Origin: Ecdyonurus torrentis
Taxonomy: Eukaryota > Arthropoda > Insecta > Ephemeroptera > Heptageniidae
DNA length: 64,000 nucleotides
Assembly (NCBI GenBank): GCA_949318235.1
Contig: OX439132.1
Location: 12,991,624 to 13,055,623, forward strand
Reading direction: 5' to 3'
A program made the position numbers and the translations under genes. Each line of letters starts with the position of its first letter. The stretch's first letter is position 1. The notes under the pieces were generated by a model, which was not told the DNA's origin, did no database searches, and worked only from the letters and a program-made list of their open reading frames with translations. Below, piece by piece: positions 52,247-64,000 of the stretch.

Positions 52247-54089
52247 CTAAAAGACTGCAGCGCTAATTGGTATGATTGGCATGCCTTAAAAAATGTAATA
52301 ATATAAAATAAAACCCATCACCCCCAATTAAACAAAACTTTTTAATTACAGTATGCATGAAATAACTTTATAACATGAGGCATTATTGTGACATTATTGC
52401 ATGTGACAAAAATATGAATTTCAAAAATATATGATCGATTATTCAGTTTATAAGCTATATGTTTAAATGATACTTCTGATAAAAAAAGAGAGAGAATATT
52501 TAGTAAAATACTGTATTTTGTAATAGGAGCTTACGTAACCTTTAAGCAGAGCATAATATATATTGCGCAAAGAAGACTTTTTTTTTTTTTTTTTTTTTTA
52601 CTTTTTCTTAAATTTACAAAACATTTCACACTAGTATGACACTTTTTGCAAAGTGAATGATAAGAAAAGTTAAGAATAGTTTGTACTTACGCCTACACGT
52701 CTTTTCATGTCACATTTCGTCCCTTAAATCGATTTGCACGCCCACCTGAAGCACGTAGATACAACCTACAAGCAAAATTTTTTAAATAGGTTTTAGCACA
52801 GCAATATTAGATTAAACATAGAAAATAAAAATATAAAACCAAATTGTGTTTTTGTTTTAATTGATTACATAAAAACAAAAAAAAAAAAAAAAATCAACTA
52901 AACTTTTATTAATGTTTCATGCCTTTCATATTATACGTCTTTAGATGTAAATAAAAAAATATTGTATTTTCTGAAAATTTCATTGAAATTTGTGCTATAC
53001 TTTCAAATTTTTAGAAGCATTAGAATTATTTTTAATTCCTTTTTTAAAGTTACAATGAGAGGTCATAAAAATTGCCTGTCAATACTTCTGAGCATGGCAG
53101 TTCTATCATAAGTCCATATGTTTTGCAAAACATCGATTTTCAAAATTAATTTAAAAATGCTAAATTCTACCTTAAATCAACAGAATTATAACAGAATTAA
53201 AATACTATTATTTATATAAAAAAAGAAGCAATTAATAAAAAATTCAGCTCCATCAGAATTATGAAATAGCTTCTTCTGTATCAGAACTTAATGATACTTT
53301 AAAAAAAAATCAGTAAACTATATTTATCTTATTATTATTTTTTTTTTACCAAAATTAAATAATTTTATTTGAATTATTGAAATTACATATAATCCCCATC
53401 ACAGTATATTTTGAAATCTATGGTAAGGCTATTTATATAGCTATAATAATACATTTTTAGATTTTCATTGTTACTTCAATCTTATATTTCTATATTTAAA
53501 TAATAATTCATTACAGTTTTATGGTTCCCCCCCCCCCCCCCAATCTTTATAGGATTATTTCAAAATCCAGTTAGTTTTTTTTAGTTTAAAGTTTATTCGT
53601 ATAAACCTTTAGGATAAAAACAATCATGCATAAATGCGGTTAAATTTTGCTAGTTATAAACGAGTACATTTTAAACGTAATTCAAAATATTACTTTTGTA
53701 TATACAAGGGATAGAAAAGTATTTATCTGACTCATTTATAATTACATTTTTTACAAATTCATAAGTTGTTATAACACAAAAATATTTCTTATGGAAAAAA
53801 TAATTGCAATTTTAAATCAAGTTGATACGTTTGAAGTGATATTTTTAAAGATCAAAGTAAAGAAAGCAAGATAAAATAAAAATATAATATGAATGCAACG
53901 TAATGACATAGACGTACAGTACAGTAGTTATATACATATTTTTTGTATTAAAAAGTTTTAAATCAAAGAAGTTGAGAAGAAATTCTTTTTTAACAAGAAA
54001 ATACTATATTTTGCTTCAGTAAACTACTTGAAAGTATTATGTAATAAGCTGCGCTTCTGTATCTCTTTAAATTCAGCTCGAGAAACTAT

Positions 54090-54091
<2 letters not shown>

Positions 54092-54121
<30 letters not shown>
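54092..54121. repeat. (AG)n microsatellite
   Basis: About 30 nt of AG. Confidence 0.95.
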
Positions 54122-54123
<2 letters not shown>

Positions 54124-54967
54124 TGTTTAGTAATTCAAGAAGCCAATAGACATCTTATTTATGTGTTTACCAACGAGGTTTCAAAATTATTGTAATTTCA
54201 CAATACTGTACTTACTAAGTATGAGCTTCACTTTAGGCAGAGTTACTTTATTATTTGCATAAGATTTTAAATAAAACCTCAAATTCTAATATTGTTTAAA
54301 ATACAACATTTTACACTTATCTCTTTAAACGAAAAAAAAAAATAATAATAACAATTAGTACATTTATTTTTAATAAATTCTTGCAGCTAATACTTTTTTT
54401 TTCTATTCGTACACGGGAAAAAGAAAATTTTTAAATTATGTTTTAAGACATACAGTTCTACAAGATAATATATTGTTGTTGCACGTCTACTGTTTTACTA
54501 TATATTAATATAACGCTATCAGAGAGACTTGGCAATAGAGGTTTACTTGGACAAAAAAGTATATTTGCTGTATAGCATAGTTCAACCAACAGTTAACTCT
54601 TCAAACTCTGAGGCTGTAACTTTTGTGCATACAGATCTTTAATATATTTCAAATTAAATATTATTAATTTAATGTTTACTATTATCATTTTTTGTGTGTT
54701 AAATTAAAATATAATTATTACGATCTACTTACAAAACTAATTATGACCACAATACTGTTAATATTCTTGTAATAACTTTCCATTTGTTATATACACCAAA
54801 TAATAATTTGATTAATGCAGTGGAATACTCCCTAACGTAATATAGCCACAAATGGCTTTGGTATAGTTTGGGAATAATGAAAATAAATCAATTAAATTGA
54901 GAGAGAGACCACACTTCTGATTCTTATTGCTTTGTACATATGATCTCATTTATCATATCAAAATTTA

Positions 54968-54969
<2 letters not shown>

Positions 54970-55039
<70 letters not shown>
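54970..55039. repeat. (TC)n microsatellite
   Basis: 70 nt of TC. A short GAGAGAGA lies 60 bp upstream (54900-54907). Confidence 0.97.
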
Positions 55040-55044
<5 letters not shown>

Positions 55045-55230
55045 GTGTTATATAAGTAATACATAATGAGAGATCTTTAAAAAATTGAAAAACACAAATT
55101 ATAATTTTCATTTATGAAATTGTATAACGAACAACTATTATTATCATCACTTTAATTTCATGGAAGATCGATTTAAAATTGTATAAACTCATCTCATAAG
55201 TTCTCCTTCTTATCTAATTGCCAATTAAAT

Positions 55231-55237
<7 letters not shown>

Positions 55238-55304
<67 letters not shown>
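55238..55304. repeat. (TA)n microsatellite
   Basis: About 67 nt of TA. Confidence 0.97.
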
Positions 55305-55309
<5 letters not shown>

Positions 55310-56328
55310 ATAAAATTTTGATATAAATTTAAAGCATTATGACATTTACATAAATAGTATACGTATAAAAAGAAATGAAATTTCAGAAAATTTATCAGAT
55401 TAATTATCTGAAATAAATCACTCGGTTGTAAATAAATATATCATATATCATATGTATACCGTATAACATTTAAATTTTAAAGCCATTTAAACCTAACTTG
55501 TTGTAATTATAAACAAACAGAATTAAATCATGATAGCATTGAAAGTAAGAAAAGAAAACGAGAAAGGGAAGAGGATGCCCATAAGCTATAATAACTCAAA
55601 ATATTTTGGAACTCAAATTTGTCATATATATAAATTGCTACATTCTGATTTAAATGTTTATAATAACACTGACAAAAATATAATATTATATGAAACCATA
55701 AATAGTCTTTTAATTAAAATGTCAATTAAAGAAAAGAAATTACGATGTTATGATCTGGAGATGAATACAACTATGTAGCTTAAAAATACAACTGCGTGGA
55801 GCTTAAAAAAATATCTTATTATAATATATCATTATGCAAATTAATAATTGCCTTTAGGAAACAAAAGAAATGAAAACCACTTTAATATGTTAACACTTGT
55901 TAAGAACAGAAAATGTTGTTCCAATATTTTTGTTGCAGCTTAAAATATACTTTTTTTCTCTCTCTCTTTTTGGCTATATATAATATGCTATGCTATTAAG
56001 CTCCGTCCACTCGAAGCAATATTTGCTTGCGAAATAATTGCACATAAATGTTACAGTTATTAACGCATGTTGGATAGTTCCACATGAATTGGATATTACA
56101 AATATTGTTCTGCGTTGAACAGTGCTTTAAAATGTGTTATCAATAATATTAAATGATTCTACTCATTTCTATCAAATATTATATTAAATATTATGTATGT
56201 ATCAAAAATTAATTTCAAAATATGTATTACAATGAATTTTCTTCGTTAATTATGTATATAACATTCAGATACAACGAAGAAATACTCTGACTATTGGATA
56301 TTGTTTTAAAAAAAGTCAAAGGACCATG

Positions 56329-56386
56329 TAAGTGGGTTTGTACCTTTTTTGGCCTCTAATAAAAATCATTTATTATTATTAATATT
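56329..56386 (+). repeat. Dispersed 57-bp repeat with AATAAAAA and ATT tail, copy 1
   Basis: AAGTGGGTTTGTACC, TTTTTTGGCCTCT, AATAAAAATCATTTATTATT. It recurs in the same orientation at 58329-58387. A polyadenylation-like hexamer followed by ATT repeats resembles the 3' end of a non-LTR retroelement or SINE; this is inference. Confidence 0.5.
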
Positions 56387-56904
56387 GGAAAAATTTATAA
56401 AAGCAAGGAAAAATACATTTTTGAAGACACTGATGCTATTTGTTCAAAACTACGATAAAAAAAAACATTTTTTATATAAATAGTTGTTGAATATTATATT
56501 TAAAATAAATACATTTTATAAATTGAAACGCTATGTGTACATACTTTAAAATATATATAAAATCGTCATGAATTTCAAAATATCACGTGCCACAGCATAT
56601 CTCAATACCATGTGGATTTGATGTTATGGAATAAAATATTATGCTTAAAATAATTGGTTGCATCGCTCTATTGATTTATTGCTTCTCTTGGCTCAAATCC
56701 ATATTACAAAGTGCATACAAAAATATTAAGAAATTATATTTATTTATGCATTCCATGTCAGTTGAAGTTTCATCAACTTTATAATGGCTTCATTAATTAT
56801 AAACCTTAACAAATTATTCATAATTTGTCACTCTTATTTTAATTATTAAAATTTATTTTAAATTATATCCAATCTTTATTTAACTTGCTATATTATTTTA
56901 TTAA

Positions 56905-57240
56905 GGGCATATACAACATGAAAACATAAGCATTTACATCACAAAACACTTCATGGGACTTACATAAATAACATTAATTGGTCTCAAAACCCTAGCTCAT
57001 AGATCCGTAGCAGCGATCAGGAAATTTCAATTTATGCAACCTGCACAACATTTTTTTACTATTTTTTTTTCTGTTTCTAACGTCATAAACAGAAATATTC
57101 ACGCAAATCGCATACTTTACAGTTTTTTCACGGTCTCTTGTCCACATTTACATTTTGATAAAAAAAAATTATCCGTTTTGTAAATCGCATTTTGTGTTTA
57201 ATGATTAAAAAGAACGTATTGTTTCATGTTTTCTATGCCT
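56905..57240 (+). mobile_element. piggyBac-like MITE, copy C (336 bp)
   Basis: TTAA flanks both sides (56901-56904, 57241-57244). Terminal inverted repeats are GGGCATATACAACATGAAA and, read inward from the right, AGGCATAGAAAACATGAAA. This is the best-preserved copy of the family. Non-coding, so it would have depended on a transposase supplied elsewhere in the genome. Confidence 0.82.
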
Positions 57241-57344
57241 TTAAATAATAAAATAATATTTATTTTATTTAATGGCTACAATACCGTTCTACAACCTCCG
57301 ACGCGAGCCCATAGCATAATCGTTAAAATTGTGATATTTAAGTA

Positions 57345-57468
57345 AAGACGATTTTGATAATATATTTTACCATTCAAAATCTTGTGCTAAATTTGTAATG
57401 GTATTCTAATGAGAGGAACACACACTGGATATAAGTATTAAAATATATAAAATTATCAAGCACACATT
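57345..57468. mobile_element. TA-flanked foldback MITE, copy 4 (diverged)
   Basis: TA at 57343-57344 and 57469-57470. The left arm GATAATATATTTTACC followed by ATTCAAAATCTTGTGC matches the family. The centre is AATTTGTAATGGTATTCTAATGAG. The right arm is more decayed. It lies about 100 bp downstream of the piggyBac-like copy C. Confidence 0.62.
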
Positions 57469-58328
57469 TATCATAAAGAAATGTGTACTGATACACAAAA
57501 TTATTTCCATATAATATGAAAGAAAAGAAATGATTATTATTACTAAATTTACAACGATGCAATATGATAACAATCAAGTTATCTTAACAAAGAAAAATTA
57601 CATAAATTTATTCATTCTAAGCAGTTATAATAAAGTAAAAAAACTACAAAATATATGCTAGATACGTAGAAATTTGTAATTTATATTTATTTTAAATTGC
57701 TTACTGTTGTTTTTGTGGCAGATCAACAACTCTTGTTAACATGATACTTTACATTATACACTCCACGTAATAAATAAAACTAAAACATGAGTGTATAATA
57801 CTTACAACTCATATATACATACAGGAAGCCTAAAATAAAACCTTGCAATCAATATCGAGTAGGTAGTGAGAAGCAATTCAATATTATAACCTTTCACGTG
57901 TAATTTTGATATTTCACTTGTGTCAACTTTATACGATATTTTCCGTACCTATTTACAAGTCCGTCCAAAAAATATCCAATTTAAATACTCATGTTTATTT
58001 CATTGTAAATTTATTTTATTATGCAGTACCCGAAAGCTAAACTTAATAATGAAGTTTTACTTCAAATTTATGTTTATCTCTGAGTTAAATAAAAACAACA
58101 AATTGTAATTAACCTCAGTTGGTATAATATAATAACAGTAGATGTACAGTGTATAAGACTGAAATTTATAATATGAAATAGTATTGCTACATAATATTGC
58201 TACATAGAAAAAAAAAATGAATACGTAATGCTAGCCCATAGCATTTATTCATCACAAACATAATTTATACTAAAATAAAAATTTTATGTTAAAATTATTA
58301 TGCTATACTGTATAACATGTATCAACAT

Positions 58329-58387
58329 ATAAGTGGGAGTATACCTTTTGTGGCCTCTCAATAAAAACCATTTATTATTACTAATAT
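58329..58387 (+). repeat. Dispersed 57-bp repeat, copy 2
   Basis: ATAAGTGGGAGTATACC, TTTTGTGGCCTCTC, AATAAAAACCATTTATTATT, ACTAATAT. It differs from copy 1 at only a handful of positions. No further homology is obvious upstream of either copy, so both would be severely truncated if they are retroelement tails. Confidence 0.5.
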
Positions 58388-58520
58388 ATAACATTATCAA
58401 TTATACCTATTTTAAGTGGCATATTTTTTTTCGAATTACAACATTTATGCTATATATGACATAAATGCAGCATGAATTATGTAAATAACTAACATGAAGT
58501 GCTTTAATATTAATAAAAAG

Positions 58521-59035
58521 CAGACATGGGCATGAGCGTCTTGTTTGAGCGACGCTCGCGTGAGCGCGCTCAAAAATTTAGAGCGGAGCGGGAGCGTCGC
58601 TCAATAATTAAAGTCGCGAGCGTGAGCGCGAGTGCGATCAAAATACTGTGAGCGGAGCGACTTGAGCGTCACTCATTTTTTGCTTTGAAGAATAGAAAAT
58701 GAGGAACTAAAAATGAAGTTAATTCAGTGGTTCATTTTATGAACTATCAAAATATTACAGATTAAACCTCTAATGCACCTTCTACTAGTTACAATTGCAG
58801 TATAAGACAATTCGAACACTTACTAATCACCACAAATAGGTCTAGCTATATAGACACACCCACTTTTTAAAGACTTGCATGAGCGACATTAGAGCGCACT
58901 CAAAAAATTCACGATCGTGAGCGTGAGCACGCTCATATGAGAGTTTGCGAGCGCGAAGCGCGAGCGCGATCAATTACGTGATCGCGAGCGCGGAGCGCGA
59001 GCGTGCTCATTTTTAAAGAGCGCTGGCCATGTCTG
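58521..59035. mobile_element. Non-autonomous hAT-like transposon, 515 bp
   Basis: Perfect 8-bp target duplication ATAAAAAG on both sides (58513-58520 and 59036-59043). Terminal inverted repeats start CAGACATGGGCATGAGCG on the left and CAGACATGGCCAGCGCTC inward from the right. The 8-bp duplication and a CA(G) end are hAT hallmarks. Both subterminal parts are crowded with GAGCG / CGCTC motifs (58531-58675 and 58880-59025), unlike the AT-rich surroundings. The middle (58680-58860) is AT-rich and non-coding. No transposase is present. Confidence 0.85.
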
Positions 59036-60418
59036 ATAAAAAGTAATCAATAATTATCAGAACCTTTTGTTTCATGTGTTCTTTGAAAGTTAATTTGTCC
59101 AATTTATGCTATCAAAATAAAGCCTTAGGATATTGTTAATCTGTTAACATTCCCTAAAACCTTTATAATGTTAATTTTAGTTGTACAGTACATCCTATAT
59201 ATATGTATACGTAGTGTCCACTAAAAGTGACGTCAATGCAAACTAAGTAACATATAGGATTTAAACTGAAAAGGGTTGAATATACATCACGTTAAAGCAA
59301 CATAAACTTTACTGCATGGTCACTTATTTTCCCTTACAAGTTAGTTTCTCTCATACTAATCAACCAGTAAAGTTACGTTGTATCACTGTTTATAGTTTTT
59401 TCCTGTAGAAATGTATAAAAAACGTGAACTTATTTGTTAGATTTTAAGGAGTTACATTACTATATATTTATTAATTAAATATTATGACTGATTTTGTTTT
59501 TATTTAAAAAAAATAATAATAATAAACGATCTTATACGTGTTAATATTTTTAACACGGAAAGAAAATGTAAAAAGTCAATAAATTTAAAATAGAAATATA
59601 TTTAATTTACTTAATTTATTTTTATGCTATATACCGTTGTCATTTTTAAAGTATTATATAAAAATAATTTTGAAATACTGCAACACATATTTTTCAAACT
59701 GTTTCCAAAGTTCTAGCTACTGTTTATATTAGTATTGAACGTTTTATAGTGCTATTTGAATATCAAATTTGGAATATTTGTTGAATAAAAATGACAGTAA
59801 AAAATAAATATAATCAGTTAAATTTATATACAGTTATTTTATCAAAAAGACATGATACATATTAGTAAGTGATTTTTTGTAAACATTATTGTACCCTTTA
59901 ATAAAGATATTATGAATTTAATATTTATTCAATTATTTATTTGCAACCAAAAATAAGACTTGCGCCCATTGCATTGTGTGTGTACGCTTGTGTGTGTACC
60001 ACATCGTACACATAGTACATAATATAATCATTTTAAAATTAATAATAAGACATTTTAACGTTAAAAAAAAATAATAGCAATATAGTGATTTTATATTATT
60101 AAGAACAAGCTTCTTAATTGAATTATATGAATTATTAAAGATATCAATACTTAAACCATTACAAATTGAAGTAGCTCTCATGAATTTTTTGAGACATCAT
60201 TTTGAACAAGTTTATTTTAAGAAATCAGATTTTTTTTTTATTGACTCAGGAAAATAAAGAAGTTTTTGAAAAAAATTTGCATTTTTAAGAAGCTTGTAAA
60301 AATTGAGATAAAAACAGATGCTTACATTAAAATGAATATGTTGAAGTAATTAATTTCAAAATCATATTGAATTATGAGTGTTTCTCTGTGTAGTGCCATG
60401 GAGTTAATCTGCAATTGG

Positions 60419-60419
<1 letters not shown>

Positions 60420-60504
<85 letters not shown>
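60420..60504. repeat. (TA)n microsatellite
   Basis: 85 nt of uninterrupted TA. Confidence 0.97.
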
Positions 60505-60511
<7 letters not shown>

Positions 60512-63366
60512 ACAAATATTAACCGCTCCAATTAATGCAGTGTAATAAATGCTAAATCATGATATTGTGGTGTTTACTATATGGCAAGGTTTTGTGTTAT
60601 GTGTGTATATACACTATGAGCTGTCATGTTGGCACATTAATTGCTAGTCATCGGTATTATACTCTCTAATTTACACACGCGATTCCTCCCTCAATTTATT
60701 TGCATGAATATTCATACAACAAAAGAAAATTACAATACGAATTTCTATTTAGTTATAAAATATCCATTTATGCCTTTTTTTAATAAATCAAAACTAGTAA
60801 TTATATGCTTTATATAAACATAGAATATATATTTTTTTTATGTTAAGTTAAAATAAACCTTCTTCTTTAAATGATTATGGCTTACAGAATTAGCATATTG
60901 TGTTGTCTTTGTTGATTCGTATAAATAAATACAAAAGAAAACATACAAAAGAAAAAAATTACAAGAATAAAAAAACACTACATGCTTGAATTTGTATACA
61001 AGTGAAAAAATATATATAAATTATCAAATAACTTTAAAAAAAAATGCACACACAAGTGTCTTAATACATTTTATCATTTTAATTAAATTCTATTTTTTCA
61101 TATTACAAATGAACCGTTCTTAGAATGATAAAATATACTTTCGCTATTGCAATAAATTTATGTGCCAAGAAATATTCAGCTTAGATTGTCTATTTGAGTG
61201 TTTTTTCAATAAGGTTTATAACACAAAATCATTAAAAAAAACACTTAAAGAACCATCAAAGTAATAATTTACAACAGAATCAAATATATTTAGTGCTTTA
61301 ATATAATTATATATAGTACATATATTTAAAATTTAAAAAAAATGATGCAAACTGTTCATTTGAATTTCACGTTTATTTTTTTACCAATTATAGGTAATTT
61401 GTAGGTAATAAATTTTAATAAACTGTCTATATAGTAAAAATTATTATGCAAATTCTTTTAATAAAATCAAAATTACCATCAACAATAAATTTAAATTACT
61501 AATGTACAAGATATTTCTTCAATTATAGTAAATATACAAATTAAGATCTTTATTTATTATCATTGTATAAATAAATACATTTTATAACTTTATTACTTAA
61601 TATAAAATTTCCATTTATTTTATATAATTTATTGATCATATACATTAGATAAAGCAGATTTGTAAATACTAAGTAAGAAGGATATATTTAAAAAGTTATT
61701 TATTACGTACATTCAAGTTATATATTATTTTTATGTATAGTTTGTATTTTTACCAATAAAAATATTTCGTTATAATATGTGGTATATATTTACAATACAA
61801 TTTTATTAATATGATAATTTTTATAGACGAGTATTCTGTGCACATTATTAATGAGAAGTGCACTAATTTTAAGTCATTTGCAGCTTTGCAGTTTGTTTTT
61901 CTATATACTGTATTATATAATATAATTATAAAATAATATTGATGCTAATTTATTCAAATAAGCCTTGATATGTCAGTTGCAATTCTCTATATCGTCCTTG
62001 AGATACTGACAATATAATATATATAGGTTCTTTAGAAGTTAAAATACATGTCAATGAGTATAAAGTACACACCACAAGGTTACAAATTTACATGCCTTTT
62101 ACTTCTAATATGAACTTAACGTTATAGCATATCTCCGTCCTTGCTGCAGCTTTTAACAATGAATATTAATGGAAGGATGTAATTGAATTTATCTGACGAG
62201 AACAAAACTGGACACAAATCCCAAAGCTAAAGACTAACTTTAAAGATCGTTTTGTACAAGCTAGCAAAATAATACAGTAGCAGACACAAACAAAAAAAAA
62301 AGTCTGTCAAAACTTCTTATCGCTATTATTGAAATGACGCTTGAATAAAATAATAAAGCTTTAATTTTAATTGAACAAAAAGCTGCTAAATCTTCATCAT
62401 ATAACTTAAGTTGTTTCTCTTGCTTTTGTATAATTATTTGAGTGAAGTTCAGGATTAGTTTTAAATAAAAAGAGAATTATTAAAAACAAAAAAGAAAAAT
62501 TTAATTGCAAAAATATATACTGAGGGATATGAATATTGAATAATAATACTTTCTTTAATATTTTATAATAACCTTCTTAAAGTTATGTTAGAATATTACA
62601 CTTTGTTTAAATTTTATGATTATATTTGAAAAATTGATGAGATTCAGGAAAAGCAAACACTTTAAGACTTTAGTAATTAAGCTAAAGTAAAAATTTCAAC
62701 AATAAAAAATATATATAACTCAATTTTTAGTGTTTCATTCCCCCATAAAAAAGCATGTTCAATTAAGACAAGAACACAAAGGCATCTGCTAGCACTTTAT
62801 TAGTATTGTTGGACTCTGTGAAGACTCTTATATTGTTTATTTTCTTATTATTAACCTACTTTTACAAGTATTTTATTCGTTGCATTATAAATTAGTATTG
62901 TAAGTGTATTATTGTATAGCAATGTTTGTAATTCTTAGTTAATTTTACTTTAGCTATTAAAGCATGTTTTCAATTAAATTAAGTATACTATATATTTATA
63001 TATTAATGTATAAATATTGATAAGTGCAACGTTAATTGTAAAATTTATCTTATTGGGTCAATAAAAGTATTTATTTTTTTTTTAAAGTAGAGCAGTAGTA
63101 GAGAACAACAAGATTAAAAATATTAATTTTTGTATTATAGACTTTTTAGATTGAAACTCGATAAATAAGCTGATAAATTGGTTATTAAAAGAAATGTTTA
63201 AATTTGCCTTCTCTGTATATTATATATTCCAGTCAGGTATTGAAAATAATTATTACGTTACATACAACTGCTTTTGTACACAATGTATAACGTAATGTAA
63301 ATTTTCAATGTTAGTATGGACAGCAAAATCAGTGGATAATTGAAACACAATAACCATCAAATTTTA

Positions 63367-63368
<2 letters not shown>

Positions 63369-63418
<50 letters not shown>
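63369..63418. repeat. (AG)n microsatellite
   Basis: 50 nt of AG. Confidence 0.97.
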
Positions 63419-63420
<2 letters not shown>

Positions 63421-64000
63421 AAACTGGCTTTGTATGAACGCAAAATCCATGGGAAAGAAAATGTTACTAACATAATGGGATAAAAAAATCGTTTAAGCTT
63501 TAATAGAAAAATACCTATAAAAATTTATAACACTTTATTATTTTTTTAATATACTTGAAGTGATTTTGATTACAAGCACATTTTATTTTTAAGAAAAGTT
63601 TGATGTTCATAAAGAATGGGAAAAAAATCTTTATAATATTGATTATCTCATTATTTAATACAATTGCCATTATATCTTGTGCATATAAATAATTATACAG
63701 TTATTAAACTTCGTATAACTTCATTAGTTTATTTTTACGTGATTTAAATATTGGAGAAGAAAGTAAACACCAATTTCTATTAGAAATCTGACAGTTCTAT
63801 CATAGAGTACACTATTATAAGAAATAAAGAAGAATATAATATACTGATATTTCTACTTTTTCATCTCATGAATTCATTTCAAAAATTTGTGTACAAAATA
63901 ATTTGTTACTGCGCAAGTCTGCACCAGAGTTGTAAACTTGGATTTTACTCCCATCTAACAGAGAAGAAAGGAAATATTTCCATTCGATTAAAAATTCTGG

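Larger units (their letters stand above)
50561..56328. other. Region upstream of the lectin gene, non-coding
   Basis: No coding gene recognised. Microsatellites at 52074, 52172, 54092, 54970 and 55238. A minus-strand exon-like segment (52691-52766) could be a distal leader exon; it is unproven. Confidence 0.55.
59044..64000. other. AT-rich non-coding stretch
   Basis: No gene recognised. (TA)n at 60420-60504 and (AG)n at 63369-63418 are the main features. Confidence 0.7.

Overview
The window is nuclear DNA from a multicellular animal: about three-quarters A+T by eye, almost free of long open reading frames, and dense in long (CT/GA)n and (TA)n microsatellites, poly(A/T) tracts and small inverted-repeat DNA transposons. 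One spliced gene with GT-AG introns is readable. The lectin it encodes and the microsatellite style suggest an invertebrate, perhaps an arthropod such as a crustacean. That placement is a weak inference, because no species-diagnostic sequence is visible.

The only gene I can support lies on the minus strand at 48524-50493. It has five exons, with consistent splice sites and reading phase throughout, and encodes a 168-residue secreted protein made of a signal peptide and one C-type lectin-like domain. The Ca2+/sugar-binding motifs are non-canonical (QPS in place of QPD/EPN, WDD in place of WND). Paired GATA motifs lie just upstream of the start codon. A 282-bp inverted-repeat element and a (TA)n tract lie just beyond the stop codon.

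The rest is a gene desert carrying several short non-autonomous DNA transposons with readable ends. (1) A piggyBac-like MITE family of about 335-341 bp: two clear copies flanked by TTAA (6095-6429 on the minus strand, 56905-57240), one interrupted copy with a mutated site (8915-9430), and a more distant relative, also flanked by TTAA, at 15214-15554. (2) A foldback family of about 120 bp flanked by TA, mariner-like: 14224-14342, 57345-57468, and a head-to-tail dimer sharing one TA at 35871-36113. (3) A 515-bp hAT-like element with a perfect 8-bp target duplication, packed with GAGCG/CGCTC motifs (58521-59035). (4) A 1.1-kb TA-flanked element enclosing a GC-rich segment with a short open frame (37690-38793). 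(5) Smaller foldbacks, including a 59-bp palindrome flanked by TTA inside lectin intron 2.

No transposase, reverse transcriptase, tRNA, rRNA or CRISPR array was recognised. Most short open frames are chance readings of AT-rich or microsatellite DNA.
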